Shown in pieces: positions 52,181 to 61,470 of a DNA stretch of 64,000 nucleotides (position 1 is the first letter of the stretch; every line of letters begins with the position of its first letter). The DNA is from a bacterium UBP14_UBA6098 (GTDB lineage Bacteria; UBP14; UBA6098). Made by a program: the position numbers and the translations under genes. The DNA lies in NCBI GenBank assembly GCA_002428525.1, contig DIWU01000024.1, positions 62,001 to 126,000 of the forward strand, in the 5' to 3' direction. Below the pieces are notes generated by a model. The model made no database searches and was not told the DNA's origin. It worked only from the letters and a program-made list of their open reading frames with translations.

Positions 52181-53538
52181 TGCAAACACTTAGTATAAAA
52201 AACGACATCCCGAGAAGGATGCTTTTTTTCTCGATCTTGGCCATTGCCGCGCTGACCATTCTCACAGCGGTCAAACTCGACACGGCGATGATAGTCGTCG
52301 TCCCGACGACGGCGATCCTTCTCGCAGTCTATTTCAAACGCCCCGAGATAGGCCTCGCATCGGTCCTCGTCGGGCAAAACCTTTATGGCATCGCAATCGC
52401 GGCAGTCGGCGTCGAGAAACCGATTCTGGCCTACGCCCCCTACGGGCTCATCTCGCTTGCCTCCATCGCTTTGCTCCTTCTGCGCAAAAAGATCGCTATT
52501 CCCAAGCATCTGAATATAGCATTGATCTCGGTTGCCTATTTAACATTGCTTTTTGTTTTTAATTATCATAGAACTGACTTCGCGGACAATACCACCGTTA
52601 AAACCACGACCTTCTTCGTAGCGGCTCTCATCCCTATGCTCTGTTTTTCCGTGCTTAAAATAGACGAGTCCGTCTTTAAACTTATCTTCAAGGCGGCTGT
52701 CATTTTGGGGGTTATTCCGGTTCTGTATTCCGCGCTCACCGCCGCGGCCGCTGGAAATATAAGCGGTTTCGGCAGATTCAATGCAATCGAGCTTGTCAAT
52801 GTAAATCAATATGCCCGAAATATCGGCTACATCTCGGTTTTTGCTTTATGGTGGATTTTCGAAACTAAAAACCGTCCTTTGAAGCTTGCACTCGCGTTTT
52901 TCATCGCGCTCAGCTTTGCGATTATTATTATGACCGGCAGTCGAACGAGCCTGCTTTCAACCATGGGCGCTATTTTCATGTATATTGCGCTTTTCACAAA
53001 CCTTAACCCGAAGAAACGAATTGCCCTGATCGGAGCTGTCTCCGGTGCCGTGGGAATCCCGATGTTCCTTGGCTTCGGCTCGATGCTCAGGCGTTTTTCG
53101 AGCCTCAAGTATGTCGATATGTCGCTCGCGGGCAGGGTCGGTATGTGGAAAGCGGCTTGGGAGCATCGCTGGGACAGCGTTCTCATCGGCCACGGCACCG
53201 GCAACTTCGCCTCGATACTGCCGGCGTGGGCTGTCGCCGGCGGCTTGAGGCATCCTCACAACCTGATCATGGAATACTACTTTGAATGGGGCATCTTAGG
53301 GCTTATCGCCCTCGTTTCGATCTTCGTTTCACCGATAGTCCTTTGGTATAGGATAAGAAAGACCTCGCCCCGCTCTGAAATGACCGCCCTCTCGAACTTC
53401 GTTCTTGTTCTCGTGGCCTTTTCGCTCGTGAACGGCATGATCGACTCCTCGGCGGTTGACCCTCAACTTTACGCGACACTCGGCTTGATGACCGCTATTT
53501 ATATCAATTCGCAGAGAGGCACATCCGAATGCGTATAG
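52180..53538 (+). CDS. O-antigen ligase/polymerase-like membrane protein
   Basis: The 452-aa protein starts at the ATG overlapping the cdsA stop; an upstream in-frame start at 52111 lies within cdsA. It has about ten to twelve helices and a large loop near the C-terminus containing GRVGMWKAAWEH, HGTGNF and HPHNLIMEYYFEWG, typical of the Wzy/WaaL superfamily. Ligation or polymerisation of surface glycan is the likely role. The two activities cannot be separated by reading. Confidence 0.9.
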   Translation: MQTLSIKNDIPRRMLFFSILAIAALTILTAVKLDTAMIVVVPTTAILLAVYFKRPEIGLASVLVGQNLYGIAIAAVGVEKPILAYAPYGLISLASIALLLLRKKIAIPKHLNIALISVAYLTLLFVFNYHRTDFADNTTVKTTTFFVAALIPMLCFSVLKIDESVFKLIFKAAVILGVIPVLYSALTAAAAGNISGFGRFNAIELVNVNQYARNIGYISVFALWWIFETKNRPLKLALAFFIALSFAIIIMTGSRTSLLSTMGAIFMYIALFTNLNPKKRIALIGAVSGAVGIPMFLGFGSMLRRFSSLKYVDMSLAGRVGMWKAAWEHRWDSVLIGHGTGNFASILPAWAVAGGLRHPHNLIMEYYFEWGILGLIALVSIFVSPIVLWYRIRKTSPRSEMTALSNFVLVLVAFSLVNGMIDSSAVDPQLYATLGLMTAIYINSQRGTSECV

Positions 53539-54656
53539 CGATGCTGACATCGACACATTCGCCGCTCGACCCGCGAATCTACCATAAAGAAGCGCTCGAT
53601 CTCGCCGCCGCCGGCCATGAGGTGACAATAATCGCCTCCGCAAGGCAAATGCCCGAGGAAGAGCCGCAGGTTGAATTCAAGATTCTTTCGCCGTATAAGA
53701 ATAGATTCTTGAGGGTTTTGGCCGGCTCGAGATTCAAGCGCGCCGCTCTCGAGTGCGACGCCGACCTTTATATTATCTACGACCCCGAGATCCTCCGCGT
53801 CGGGCGATGGCTTAGAAAGCGCGGCAAACCCTTTATTTTCGACGCACTCGAGCCCTATCCCGATTTTATAGCGGAGAAAGACTGGGTTCCGGCACCGTTC
53901 AAAGGTATAGTCAAACGGCTTATCGCTTGGGAAGAAATGCGCGGCGCGAAGGCCTCGACCGGGATTATCTCCGCGATGCGCGAGAACGACGAGCGCTTGG
54001 CTCCCGCCGGCAAACCCTCGATTATTTTGCACAATTACCCACGCAGGGATGCTGTCGCAGAGGGCCTACCGGAAAAGGAAAATTCGATTATCTATGTCGG
54101 CGTCGTGATGGCGGTTCGATTCGGCGAGCAGATGCTCGGCCTCTCGAGCTATCTCGCCGAGGGACAGCCCCTCGACAACTGGAAACTGCAGATCCTCGGG
54201 CCGGTTTACGGCGAAGGTTATCTTGAAAGGTGTCGCCGTGCCGCTGGACGGCTTATCGACACCGAAAAAATTCTTTTTCCCGCCGAGTTTGTGCCCTATC
54301 GGCAAGCTCTCGCCTATATCGCGCGCGCGAGGATCGGCCTGTCGTTTATCGTGCCGACGAGGAAATACAACCAATGCCTTTCGGGCAAGATCTTCGACTA
54401 TATGGCCAAAGGAACCGTGCCGATTACAACATGGCTCGATGCATACAAAGGCATTGTTTCCGAGGCCGACGGCCCGATATTCGTGAAACCGGGCGATGAG
54501 GCGAAGGTGCCGTTTATAATTGCCGAACTGACCGAAGACGAGTCAGCGCTCTCCCAGCGCGCCGAGCGATGTATAAGTTCCGTTCGCGAGAAATTCAACT
54601 GGGAGGCCGACGCGAAAGGGTTTCCGCAATTTATAGAGAAGATTCTGAATAAATAG
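53529..54656 (+). CDS. Glycosyltransferase, GT4/GT-B type
   Basis: The 375-aa protein begins MRIAMLTSTHSPLDPRIYHK, a typical GT4 start, and has a C-terminal nucleotide-sugar half with FVPYRQALAYIARARIG and KIFDYMAKGTVPI, including the usual K..DYMA region. It overlaps the ligase gene by 10 bases. It probably adds a sugar during LPS or exopolysaccharide synthesis; donor and acceptor are unknown. Confidence 0.9.
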   Translation: MRIAMLTSTHSPLDPRIYHKEALDLAAAGHEVTIIASARQMPEEEPQVEFKILSPYKNRFLRVLAGSRFKRAALECDADLYIIYDPEILRVGRWLRKRGKPFIFDALEPYPDFIAEKDWVPAPFKGIVKRLIAWEEMRGAKASTGIISAMRENDERLAPAGKPSIILHNYPRRDAVAEGLPEKENSIIYVGVVMAVRFGEQMLGLSSYLAEGQPLDNWKLQILGPVYGEGYLERCRRAAGRLIDTEKILFPAEFVPYRQALAYIARARIGLSFIVPTRKYNQCLSGKIFDYMAKGTVPITTWLDAYKGIVSEADGPIFVKPGDEAKVPFIIAELTEDESALSQRAERCISSVREKFNWEADAKGFPQFIEKILNK

Positions 54657-54719
54657 ATATTTTTATGCCGAAGCAAACGAGCGCTCGAAAGCGCTAATTA
54701 TCTGATTAAGGACATAATT

Positions 54720-56150
54720 ATGGCGATTAAATTTAAAAACACCTTGGGAAATAAAATTGAAGAATTCCACTCGATAGTTCCGGGCCAAGTGGGCATGTAC
54801 ACCTGCGGGCCTACCGTTTACGATTACGCGCATATCGGAAATTTCCGCGCCTATATCTTCGAGGATATTCTTCGCAGATGGCTCGAATACCGTGGCTACA
54901 AAGTAACTCAAGTGATGAACCTCACCGATGTTGACGATAAAACAATCCGCGAAAGCCTAAAGGCAGGGCTTTCGCTCGTTGAATACACAGCCAAGTTTAA
55001 AAAAGCCTTCTTCGAGGACATCGAAACCTTGCGAATCGAGCGCGCAGAGGTCTATCCCTCCGCGACCGATCATATCCCCGAGATGGTTCAGCTCGTCGAA
55101 AAGCTACTCGAAGCCGGCGTGGCCTATCGGGGCGGTGACGGCTCGATCTATTATTCGATAGACAAATTCCCCAGATACGGCCTGCTTTCGGGCAAGCGCC
55201 TCGATAAAAATATCGCCGGAGCGCGAATAGACAACGACGAGTATGAGAAGGATCAGGCCGCCGATTTCGCGCTATGGAAGGCTTGGGACGAGACCGACGG
55301 CGATGTTTTCTGGGAAACCCGGCTCGGCAAGGGCCGGCCCGGATGGCATATCGAGTGCTCCGCGATGAGCATGAAATATCTCGGCGAGAGCTTCGATATT
55401 CACACAGGCGGTGAGGACAATCTATTTCCGCATCACGAGAACGAGGTCGCGCAGTCCGAGGCGGCCACGGGCAAGAAATTTGTGAACTACTGGATGCACA
55501 ACGCGCATCTGATTGTCGAGGGGAAGAAGATGTCCAAATCCCTAGGGAATTTCTTCACTCTTAGACAGCTTTTGGATAGAGGCTATTCGCCCCTCGCAAT
55601 ACGATTCGTCCTTGTTACGACCCACTATCGCCAACAACTGAACTTCACCTTCGAGGGCCTCGACGGCGCGGAGACCTCATTGAAAAGGATTTCCGAGTTC
55701 CGCGATATGCTTCACAACCTCCCCGAGGGCGAAATCAACGAGGAAACCGCGAAAGCGCTTACCGCCGCCCGTGAGACCTTCGAGTCCTGCATGGACGACG
55801 ACCTAAATATCTCCGGTGCGACCGGCGCTTTTTTCGAGCTTATTCGCACTTGCAACAAGCTTCGCGACGAGGGCAATCTTTCTTCCAAGGATGGCGCTCG
55901 CATCCTCGAATTTGTCAAGGCTTTCGATCGTGCGACCGGACTGCTCCCAAATAGGGAGAATGCGGATTCGAAGGCGGTGAGACTCATACTCGACGGTCAG
56001 GAGATCGATATCGACGTTGCACTTGAAAAACGGCGAATCGCCCGCGAGAGTAAGGACTGGGCAAGCGCGGACGCAATTCGCGAGGCCTTCGCAGATGTCG
56101 GCCTCGAGGTTCGCGACACTCCAGAAGGCCCTGTTGTAAAAAAGAAATAG
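54720..56150 (+). CDS. cysS: Cysteine-tRNA ligase
   Basis: The 476-aa protein has MYTCGPTVYDYAHIGN (HIGH-type signature, HIGN), GWHIECSAMS, HTGGEDNLFPHHENE and KKMSKSLGN. Zinc ligands Cys, Cys, His and Glu are present in these segments. AAGGA lies 8 bases before the ATG. It ends the plus-strand block. Confidence 0.97.
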   Translation: MAIKFKNTLGNKIEEFHSIVPGQVGMYTCGPTVYDYAHIGNFRAYIFEDILRRWLEYRGYKVTQVMNLTDVDDKTIRESLKAGLSLVEYTAKFKKAFFEDIETLRIERAEVYPSATDHIPEMVQLVEKLLEAGVAYRGGDGSIYYSIDKFPRYGLLSGKRLDKNIAGARIDNDEYEKDQAADFALWKAWDETDGDVFWETRLGKGRPGWHIECSAMSMKYLGESFDIHTGGEDNLFPHHENEVAQSEAATGKKFVNYWMHNAHLIVEGKKMSKSLGNFFTLRQLLDRGYSPLAIRFVLVTTHYRQQLNFTFEGLDGAETSLKRISEFRDMLHNLPEGEINEETAKALTAARETFESCMDDDLNISGATGAFFELIRTCNKLRDEGNLSSKDGARILEFVKAFDRATGLLPNRENADSKAVRLILDGQEIDIDVALEKRRIARESKDWASADAIREAFADVGLEVRDTPEGPVVKKK

Positions 56151-56189
56151 ACATTCACCGACATTTTGGACATCATGTTGGACTATATA

Positions 56190-56218
56190 TTGACTTTAAT
56201 TCGGCCCATCTTTATAGT
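56190..56218 (+). promoter_or_regulatory. Predicted sigma-70 promoter
   Basis: TTGACT at 56190-56195 and TATAGT at 56213-56218 are 17 bp apart, 33 bases before the following gene. Confidence 0.5.
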
Positions 56219-56251
56219 GTATATATAGATGCGAATTAAAGAGGAAATATT

Positions 56252-56989
56252 ATGGCCATCGATTTGAGGCTTTTAATCGCGATTGTTATTTTCTGTATCC
56301 TCATTATAGGCCTCTTTTTATGCCTCTCGGGGGATTCCGAAAAAGTTATGGCTGGCAAAGACATCCAAACCGAAGCTCAAACAAAGAATATCCTTTCCGA
56401 CGCCGCAGAACTCTTAGAGAGTGGCACGCCTTCAAACAATACAAATAATAGCCCTCCATCGAATAACAATTATCCTTCTGATATAGCGACTCCTGAAAAT
56501 CCCTATATTCCTCGAGTAACATCTACTAAATTAACAATGCCGTATTATTCCACATTAGACAGTCATAATATCGCCGATACTATAGATGACGATGTTTCTT
56601 CTATTCAAAGCGAACCCGCTCGGGAAACCGACGAATATTTCGACAGGCCTTACTCCCGCCGCGTTAGTTCGATTATCGGTGAAGAACAAACTTCTTCACA
56701 AGCCACAGGCGTTTCCGCCGATATGACATCTTTTTATTCAGATATTCAATCTTGGTCGAAAACCGGCAGAACAGCCGCAGAGGCCCGAACGAAAGCGTAT
56801 AATATTCGAAAAGAGGCAGAGGCTCTCCGCTCACAAGCTCAAGAACTTACTGCGGAAGAGCGCGAAGCCCTTTTGCAAAAGGCCGATGAGATGGAAAATT
56901 ATTCGACGAGGATCAGCGCAACCCGCGGAAACAAATCAAAACTAAAAGCCCTCAAACGTGACGCGGACAATAAACTTGAAAACAAATAA
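56252..56989 (+). CDS. Membrane-anchored protein with low-complexity linker and coiled coil
   Basis: I do not recognise this 245-aa protein. A single helix (about 6-26) anchors it. About 55-85 is rich in Asn, Ser and Pro; about 165-245 is charged, Ala/Glu/Lys-rich and likely coiled coil (YNIRKEAEALRSQAQELTAE). The AGAGGA ribosome site is good. The stop is 4 bases before a parS site, and mnmG follows. A tethering role near the chromosome origin is a guess only. Confidence 0.75.
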   Translation: MAIDLRLLIAIVIFCILIIGLFLCLSGDSEKVMAGKDIQTEAQTKNILSDAAELLESGTPSNNTNNSPPSNNNYPSDIATPENPYIPRVTSTKLTMPYYSTLDSHNIADTIDDDVSSIQSEPARETDEYFDRPYSRRVSSIIGEEQTSSQATGVSADMTSFYSDIQSWSKTGRTAAEARTKAYNIRKEAEALRSQAQELTAEEREALLQKADEMENYSTRISATRGNKSKLKALKRDADNKLENK

Positions 56990-56990
56990 A

Positions 56991-57006
56991 TGTTTCACGT
57001 GAAACA
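56991..57006. promoter_or_regulatory. parS site, perfect 16-bp consensus
   Basis: TGTTTCACGTGAAACA matches the chromosomal parS consensus bound by ParB. It lies between the coiled-coil gene and mnmG. A weak promoter-like TTGCAA/TATTTT pair (57011-57038) follows, ending 8 bases before the mnmG ATG, again without a clear ribosome site. Confidence 0.92.
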
Positions 57007-57046
57007 ATTCTTGCAAACCCCCGAAGTTTCTATATTTTAGTCGATC

Positions 57047-58912
57047 ATGAGTGTTAATTATGACATCATAGTCGTGGGCGGCGGCCATGCCGGTATCGAA
57101 GCGGCAAACGCCTCATCTAAATTCGGGCATAAAGTAGCATTAATCACTTTTGATTTATCCGCGATCGGGCGCTTAAGTTGCAATCCCGCGATCGGCGGCA
57201 TCGCCAAAAGTAATGTTGTCCGCGAGGTGGATTGCCTCGGCGGTCTTATGGGCCGCATTGCCGACGAGACTGCGATTCAATACCGCGTCCTCAACCTCAG
57301 AAAAGGCGCCGCTGTTCGCGCGACACGTTCACAGAACGAAAGAAGCGATTACCCTAAAACCGCCCTGCGATACTTGCGCGCAAATCCAAATATCGATCTT
57401 ATCGAGGCCGAAGCCGCTTATCTGGTTTTTAGGAATGGAAATTTTCATAGTGTCCGCTTAGCTTCCGGGGAGCATATCTTTGCAAAGGCTGTGATAATTG
57501 CAACCGGGACCTTCTTGGGCGGAAAGATTTTCACGGGCCCTCTAACCCGTGCCGCCGGAAGGCTAAACGAGCCTCCATCAAATCTTCTTTCGGATTCGCT
57601 TAATGCAGAGGGATTCTCTCTCAAACGCTTTAAAACCGGAACCCCTCCGCGCATTCTCGCGAATTCCATCGACTTTGATAAGCTGACTCGGCAGGATGGC
57701 GACGACGACTATCGTCCTTTTTCGATAGAAACTAAAACTTTACTTTCCGCAAATAAGCAAATTCCCTGCTGGATTACTCGCACTAATGAGAAGACTCATG
57801 AACTTGTGTTGAATAATCTCGGCCTCTCCCCGCTTTTCGACAACAGAATCGTCGGGAAAGGCCCCCGATATTGCCCATCTATTGAGGTTAAGGTCATTCG
57901 CTTTCCCGATAACCCTTCGCATACAATCTTCCTCGAGCCCGAGGGAATAAATAGCCGTGAGTTCTATGTTAACGGCATCTCAATGAGCCTCCCTGCCGAA
58001 CTCCAAGTCGAGATCCTTCGAACAATACCCGGTTTAACCCGTTGTGAAATAACTCAATGGGCTTATGCCGTCGAGTATGATTGTATCGATCCTACTCAAC
58101 TCGATGAACGACTTTGTATTAAGGGAATTGACGGTGTTTTTTTTGCGGGTCAGGTCAACGGCACGAGCGGATATGAAGAGGCCGCGGGCCAAGGAATCTT
58201 CGCCGGAATTAACGCCTCTCTCTTCATCGAAGATCGCCCGCCTTTTATTCTTTCGAGGTCTGAATCGTATATCGCCGTTATGCTCGATGATATTCTAACC
58301 CGCGGCGCCGATGAGCCTTATCGCCTTTTCACCTCAAGATCGGAATTTCGACTTAAACTTCGAGAGGATAATGCTATTTGGCGAATGCTTCCATACTCCG
58401 AGCGATACGGCCTTCTCCCTCAAGACACTATCGATCGATATAAACGTTTTGAAGAGCTTTACAATTACGAGCGAGAAAGATTCGCAAAGGATCGAATACC
58501 CGAGGCCCTTAGAAATCTCGTTTCTTCGCCCAACAAACCCACCGGCCTAAACTATTTGAAGCATCCCGACGCTCGTTTTTCCGAGCTTGTCGATTATGGT
58601 TATTCCTCGGCCGATTTTCCTCGGGAGGTTTCCGAAAGGCTTGAGATTGAGGCAAAATATGAGGGTTTTATTTTAAGAGAGGAAAACCGCGCAGTTCATT
58701 ATTCGAGTATGCTCGGCGCCCATATTCCCGAGGGTTTTGATTATAGTCATGTAGATGGTCTTTCTTCTGAGGCCAAAGAGAGGTTTATTTTATCATCGCC
58801 GAAAACCCTTCGCGAGGCTTCCGAGATCTCCGGCATCACCCCTTCCGCCATCTTAGCATTATATATCCACCTTAATTGTAAAAAGGATGTTTCACGTGAA
58901 ACATCTTTGTAA
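57047..58912 (+). CDS. mnmG: tRNA uridine 5-carboxymethylaminomethyl modification enzyme MnmG
   Basis: MnmG, with MnmE, modifies U34 of several tRNAs and binds FAD. The 621-aa protein has the FAD motif GGGHAGIEAA (about 11-20), LSCNPAIGGIAKSNVVREVD, ATGTFLGGKI, SRSEFRLKLREDN and a GSGYEEAAGQG-type segment (NGTSGYEEAAGQG). The last residues, DVSRETSL, are encoded by a second parS site. It is followed by rsmG, the usual neighbour. Confidence 0.97.
   Translation: MSVNYDIIVVGGGHAGIEAANASSKFGHKVALITFDLSAIGRLSCNPAIGGIAKSNVVREVDCLGGLMGRIADETAIQYRVLNLRKGAAVRATRSQNERSDYPKTALRYLRANPNIDLIEAEAAYLVFRNGNFHSVRLASGEHIFAKAVIIATGTFLGGKIFTGPLTRAAGRLNEPPSNLLSDSLNAEGFSLKRFKTGTPPRILANSIDFDKLTRQDGDDDYRPFSIETKTLLSANKQIPCWITRTNEKTHELVLNNLGLSPLFDNRIVGKGPRYCPSIEVKVIRFPDNPSHTIFLEPEGINSREFYVNGISMSLPAELQVEILRTIPGLTRCEITQWAYAVEYDCIDPTQLDERLCIKGIDGVFFAGQVNGTSGYEEAAGQGIFAGINASLFIEDRPPFILSRSESYIAVMLDDILTRGADEPYRLFTSRSEFRLKLREDNAIWRMLPYSERYGLLPQDTIDRYKRFEELYNYERERFAKDRIPEALRNLVSSPNKPTGLNYLKHPDARFSELVDYGYSSADFPREVSERLEIEAKYEGFILREENRAVHYSSMLGAHIPEGFDYSHVDGLSSEAKERFILSSPKTLREASEISGITPSAILALYIHLNCKKDVSRETSL
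58888..58903. promoter_or_regulatory. parS site inside the 3' end of mnmG
   Basis: A second perfect TGTTTCACGTGAAACA, read in frame as VSRET. It lies 1897 bases from the first, at the other end of mnmG. Confidence 0.92.
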
Positions 58913-58927
58913 CTAATTGATTATATT

Positions 58928-59554
58928 ATGGATAGCTTTAATAAATACTTAGAATTGCATAATATTCATTTGGATAAAACAACACTCGATAAGTTTGTTC
59001 ATTTTGAGGATTTTATTCGTCGTTTCAATCGCTCAATTAAACTCGTGGCAAGCCGAGAGGTTGATAATCTCTGGCTCCGTCATTTCGCAGATTCCTTATC
59101 GCCCTTTGTTGAAGGCATTCTGCCTTCGAGCGGGAATTTTTTGGATATCGGCTCCGGCGCCGGTCTTCCCGGAATACCGCTCGCGATTGTGAATAATGAA
59201 TTTAATATAACAATGGCGGAATCCAATCAGCGCAAGGCTCGTTTCATTTCGCGGACAATCATTGGGCTTTCTCTCGATAATGCTCGTGTTTTCAGCGAGC
59301 GCTTTGAAAGAATCAATGGGGTTTTCGATATTATATTAATTCGTGCGGTATATTCCGATTACAATATTTTATCCTCTTTAAAACGCTTCATTCCTATTTC
59401 CGGCATGTGCATTTTCTATAAAGGAAGCGACTACGCCGCGACTTTACCGGATAAATATATTCTTGACGATAACGGTTTTTCCGAGGCGAGGATAATTCGG
59501 CCTTCCGGTTTATCCGGCGAAAGTGTTCTTGTTGTATTTTACAAGGTTCGATAG
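58928..59554 (+). CDS. rsmG: 16S rRNA (guanine-527-N7)-methyltransferase
   Basis: The 208-aa protein has the RsmG layout: NRSIKLVASREVDNLWLRHFADSL, motif I LDIGSGAGLPGIPLAI, and AESNQRKARFI. The ATG is 15 bases after mnmG, with no clear ribosome site. Its stop is one base from that of pgsA, which converges on it. The parAB genes often found next are not here. Confidence 0.95.
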   Translation: MDSFNKYLELHNIHLDKTTLDKFVHFEDFIRRFNRSIKLVASREVDNLWLRHFADSLSPFVEGILPSSGNFLDIGSGAGLPGIPLAIVNNEFNITMAESNQRKARFISRTIIGLSLDNARVFSERFERINGVFDIILIRAVYSDYNILSSLKRFIPISGMCIFYKGSDYAATLPDKYILDDNGFSEARIIRPSGLSGESVLVVFYKVR

Positions 59555-59555
59555 A

Positions 59556-60095
59556 TTAGATTATCAGTTTTCTGTTTTTCCAGAAATAATCGGCGAGGGT
59601 TACCCATGCGAGAATCAATACTATGTATATCGCGACAGTTCCGAGCCGGAAGCCGGATGCATCTCCGCCTATCGTGGCGTAAAGCATAATAACGATAAGG
59701 GTTGTCAGCTCTATAGCTGTTTTCATCTTTGCTAATTTACTGGGGAGAATCTTGACATTCTTGCTAATCCCCCAAAGCCTAAAACTTGTAGTTAAAACAT
59801 CCCTTAGGATAATTCCTATAATCGGGATTACCTTCGCGTATCCAATGCTTGCAATTGACGCTAATCCGAAGCCGGATAGCAGTTTATCCGCGACAGGGTC
59901 CATAAACTGCCCAAACCCGGTCACCTGTTTATTTCTTCTCGCGAGGTAGCCGTCGAGCCAATCTGACAGTGCGCCAAGAATGAATATCACTGTGCCGAAT
60001 GCTATCCAAGAACCGCCGTTGTAAATCATTATGAAAACGAGCGGTGCTATTATAATGCGGATAATTGTAAGCGCATTCGGTATATTGAGTTTCAT
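59556..60095 (-). CDS. pgsA: CDP-diacylglycerol-glycerol-3-phosphate 3-phosphatidyltransferase
   Basis: PgsA makes phosphatidylglycerophosphate. The 179-aa protein has several helices and the CDP-alcohol phosphotransferase motif DWLDGYLARRNKQVTGFGQF followed by MDPVADK. It starts NIPNALTIIRIII, usual for PgsA. Its start shares a base with the HPr stop (TAATG). Confidence 0.94.
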   Translation of the reverse strand: MKLNIPNALTIIRIIIAPLVFIMIYNGGSWIAFGTVIFILGALSDWLDGYLARRNKQVTGFGQFMDPVADKLLSGFGLASIASIGYAKVIPIIGIILRDVLTTSFRLWGISKNVKILPSKLAKMKTAIELTTLIVIMLYATIGGDASGFRLGTVAIYIVLILAWVTLADYFWKNRKLII

Positions 60096-60361
60096 TATTC
60101 CTCTCCGAATCCATTGGCGAAAAGCGCAACAACCTCTTCTATAGCTTCCGCTTCATCTTGGCCGTCCACCTCGATCTTAAGCGTCGTGCCTTTTTGTGCG
60201 GCCAAAATCAGAACACCCATAATGCTTTTCGCATCGACAGTGAGGTCGTCTTTCTTGATCTTTATTTTCGCTTTGTATTTTGCCGCGGTCTTAACCAGCA
60301 TCGTCGCCGGTCGGGCGTGAAGCCCAAGTTTATTTATAATTTCTACTTCTTTGCAAATCAT
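60095..60361 (-). CDS. ptsH: HPr-like phosphocarrier protein
   Basis: The 88-aa protein has the active-site motif LGLHARPA with His15 and the regulatory Ser46 in KSIMGVL. HPr carries phosphate from enzyme I, or in many non-fermenters acts with HPr kinase in regulation. GAGG lies before the ATG. It lies between dprA and pgsA, with no other PTS gene in the window. Confidence 0.93.
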   Translation of the reverse strand: MICKEVEIINKLGLHARPATMLVKTAAKYKAKIKIKKDDLTVDAKSIMGVLILAAQKGTTLKIEVDGQDEAEAIEEVVALFANGFGEE

Positions 60362-60369
60362 TTCAACCT

Positions 60370-61470
60370 CTATACATTCTTTGAATACTTCGATCCTGGA
60401 ATCCTTTTAACAATATCCTTCATTTCAAGTTCGGTAAGTATAGCTAAGATCGCCGGAATCTCCATATTAGTCTTTGCCGAGATAAAATCGACGGTTGTTC
60501 CCTCGAATTCGATTGCGCTATAAACTGTTTTCGCGAGGCCATCGAGTTTATCCGCCCAGTTCTTTATCTCTTTTCTTGAATCCTCTTCGAGGGCGTCAAT
60601 CTTCAGCGAAGTTAAAAGGTCCGAGGGTTTTAGCGCAGGAATCGCGCCGTCTCTTATCAGTTGATTCGGCCCCTCGGAGGTCGGCCGGTCAACCTGACCG
60701 GGGAGGGCGTAAACATCGCGACCCTGCGAGGCCGCGGCTTTTGCTGTAATAAGCGCGCCGCTTTTTCCCCCGCCCTCGATAACGAGCACAGCCTTTGAAA
60801 GGCCGCTTATAATTCGGTTTCTCGGGGGGAAAAAGGCAGGTTCCGGGTGTGTTCCTAAAGCGTATTCGCTGACAATTGCGCCGTTTTCTTTAATCTGATC
60901 GTAAAGCTGTCTATTGCTCGAGGGGAAAACAATATCCGCGCCGCAACCGAGAACCGCGATAGTCCTTCCGCCGGCTCTGATGGCCGCATCTTGTGCATTT
61001 CCGTCAACTCCGGACGCCATACCCGAAACTATCGTCACGCCCTGCCTGACAAGATAATCCGCGAATTTCCTCGATTGTTCGACTCCGTAACGAGAGGGTC
61101 TCCTCGTCCCGACTATTCCGATCGCAAGCTCGTCCTGTTTGATTATTTCGCCGATAACATAAATGATTACCGGCGCGTCGGGAATCACTCGCAGGTTCTC
61201 CGGATAATCGTCGTCGAGGATTGTGTATGCGTGCGCTTTTGCCTTCTCGATCCGTTCGATCTCGTTGTTAATCCAATCGTCTTTTCGAGGATCGTATTTC
61301 CGCATCTCCGCGAAAACATTGGTATTCAAGACTTCGTCCAAAGATTCGTCGGCGGCGGAAAATACCTCCTCGGCACCGCCGAACCTATCTATGAGCTTTC
61401 GCGCGGTTATCGCCCCTACACCGGGGATCCTTTTAAGCGCGAGTGCCCAAAATAGATTACTTTCGGACAT
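60370..61470 (-). CDS. dprA: DNA processing protein DprA
   Basis: DprA loads RecA on incoming single-stranded DNA in transformation. The 366-aa protein has an HhH-type start (ALKRIPGVGAITARKLIDRFG), the Rossmann core GIVGTRRPSRYG, SGMASGVDG, FPPRNRIISGLS, EGGGKSGALITAKAA and ALPG, then a winged-helix tail. AAGGAGG precedes the ATG at 61470; a longer frame from 61500 lies inside obg. It overlaps obg by 14 bases. Confidence 0.95.
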   Translation of the reverse strand: MSESNLFWALALKRIPGVGAITARKLIDRFGGAEEVFSAADESLDEVLNTNVFAEMRKYDPRKDDWINNEIERIEKAKAHAYTILDDDYPENLRVIPDAPVIIYVIGEIIKQDELAIGIVGTRRPSRYGVEQSRKFADYLVRQGVTIVSGMASGVDGNAQDAAIRAGGRTIAVLGCGADIVFPSSNRQLYDQIKENGAIVSEYALGTHPEPAFFPPRNRIISGLSKAVLVIEGGGKSGALITAKAAASQGRDVYALPGQVDRPTSEGPNQLIRDGAIPALKPSDLLTSLKIDALEEDSRKEIKNWADKLDGLAKTVYSAIEFEGTTVDFISAKTNMEIPAILAILTELEMKDIVKRIPGSKYSKNV

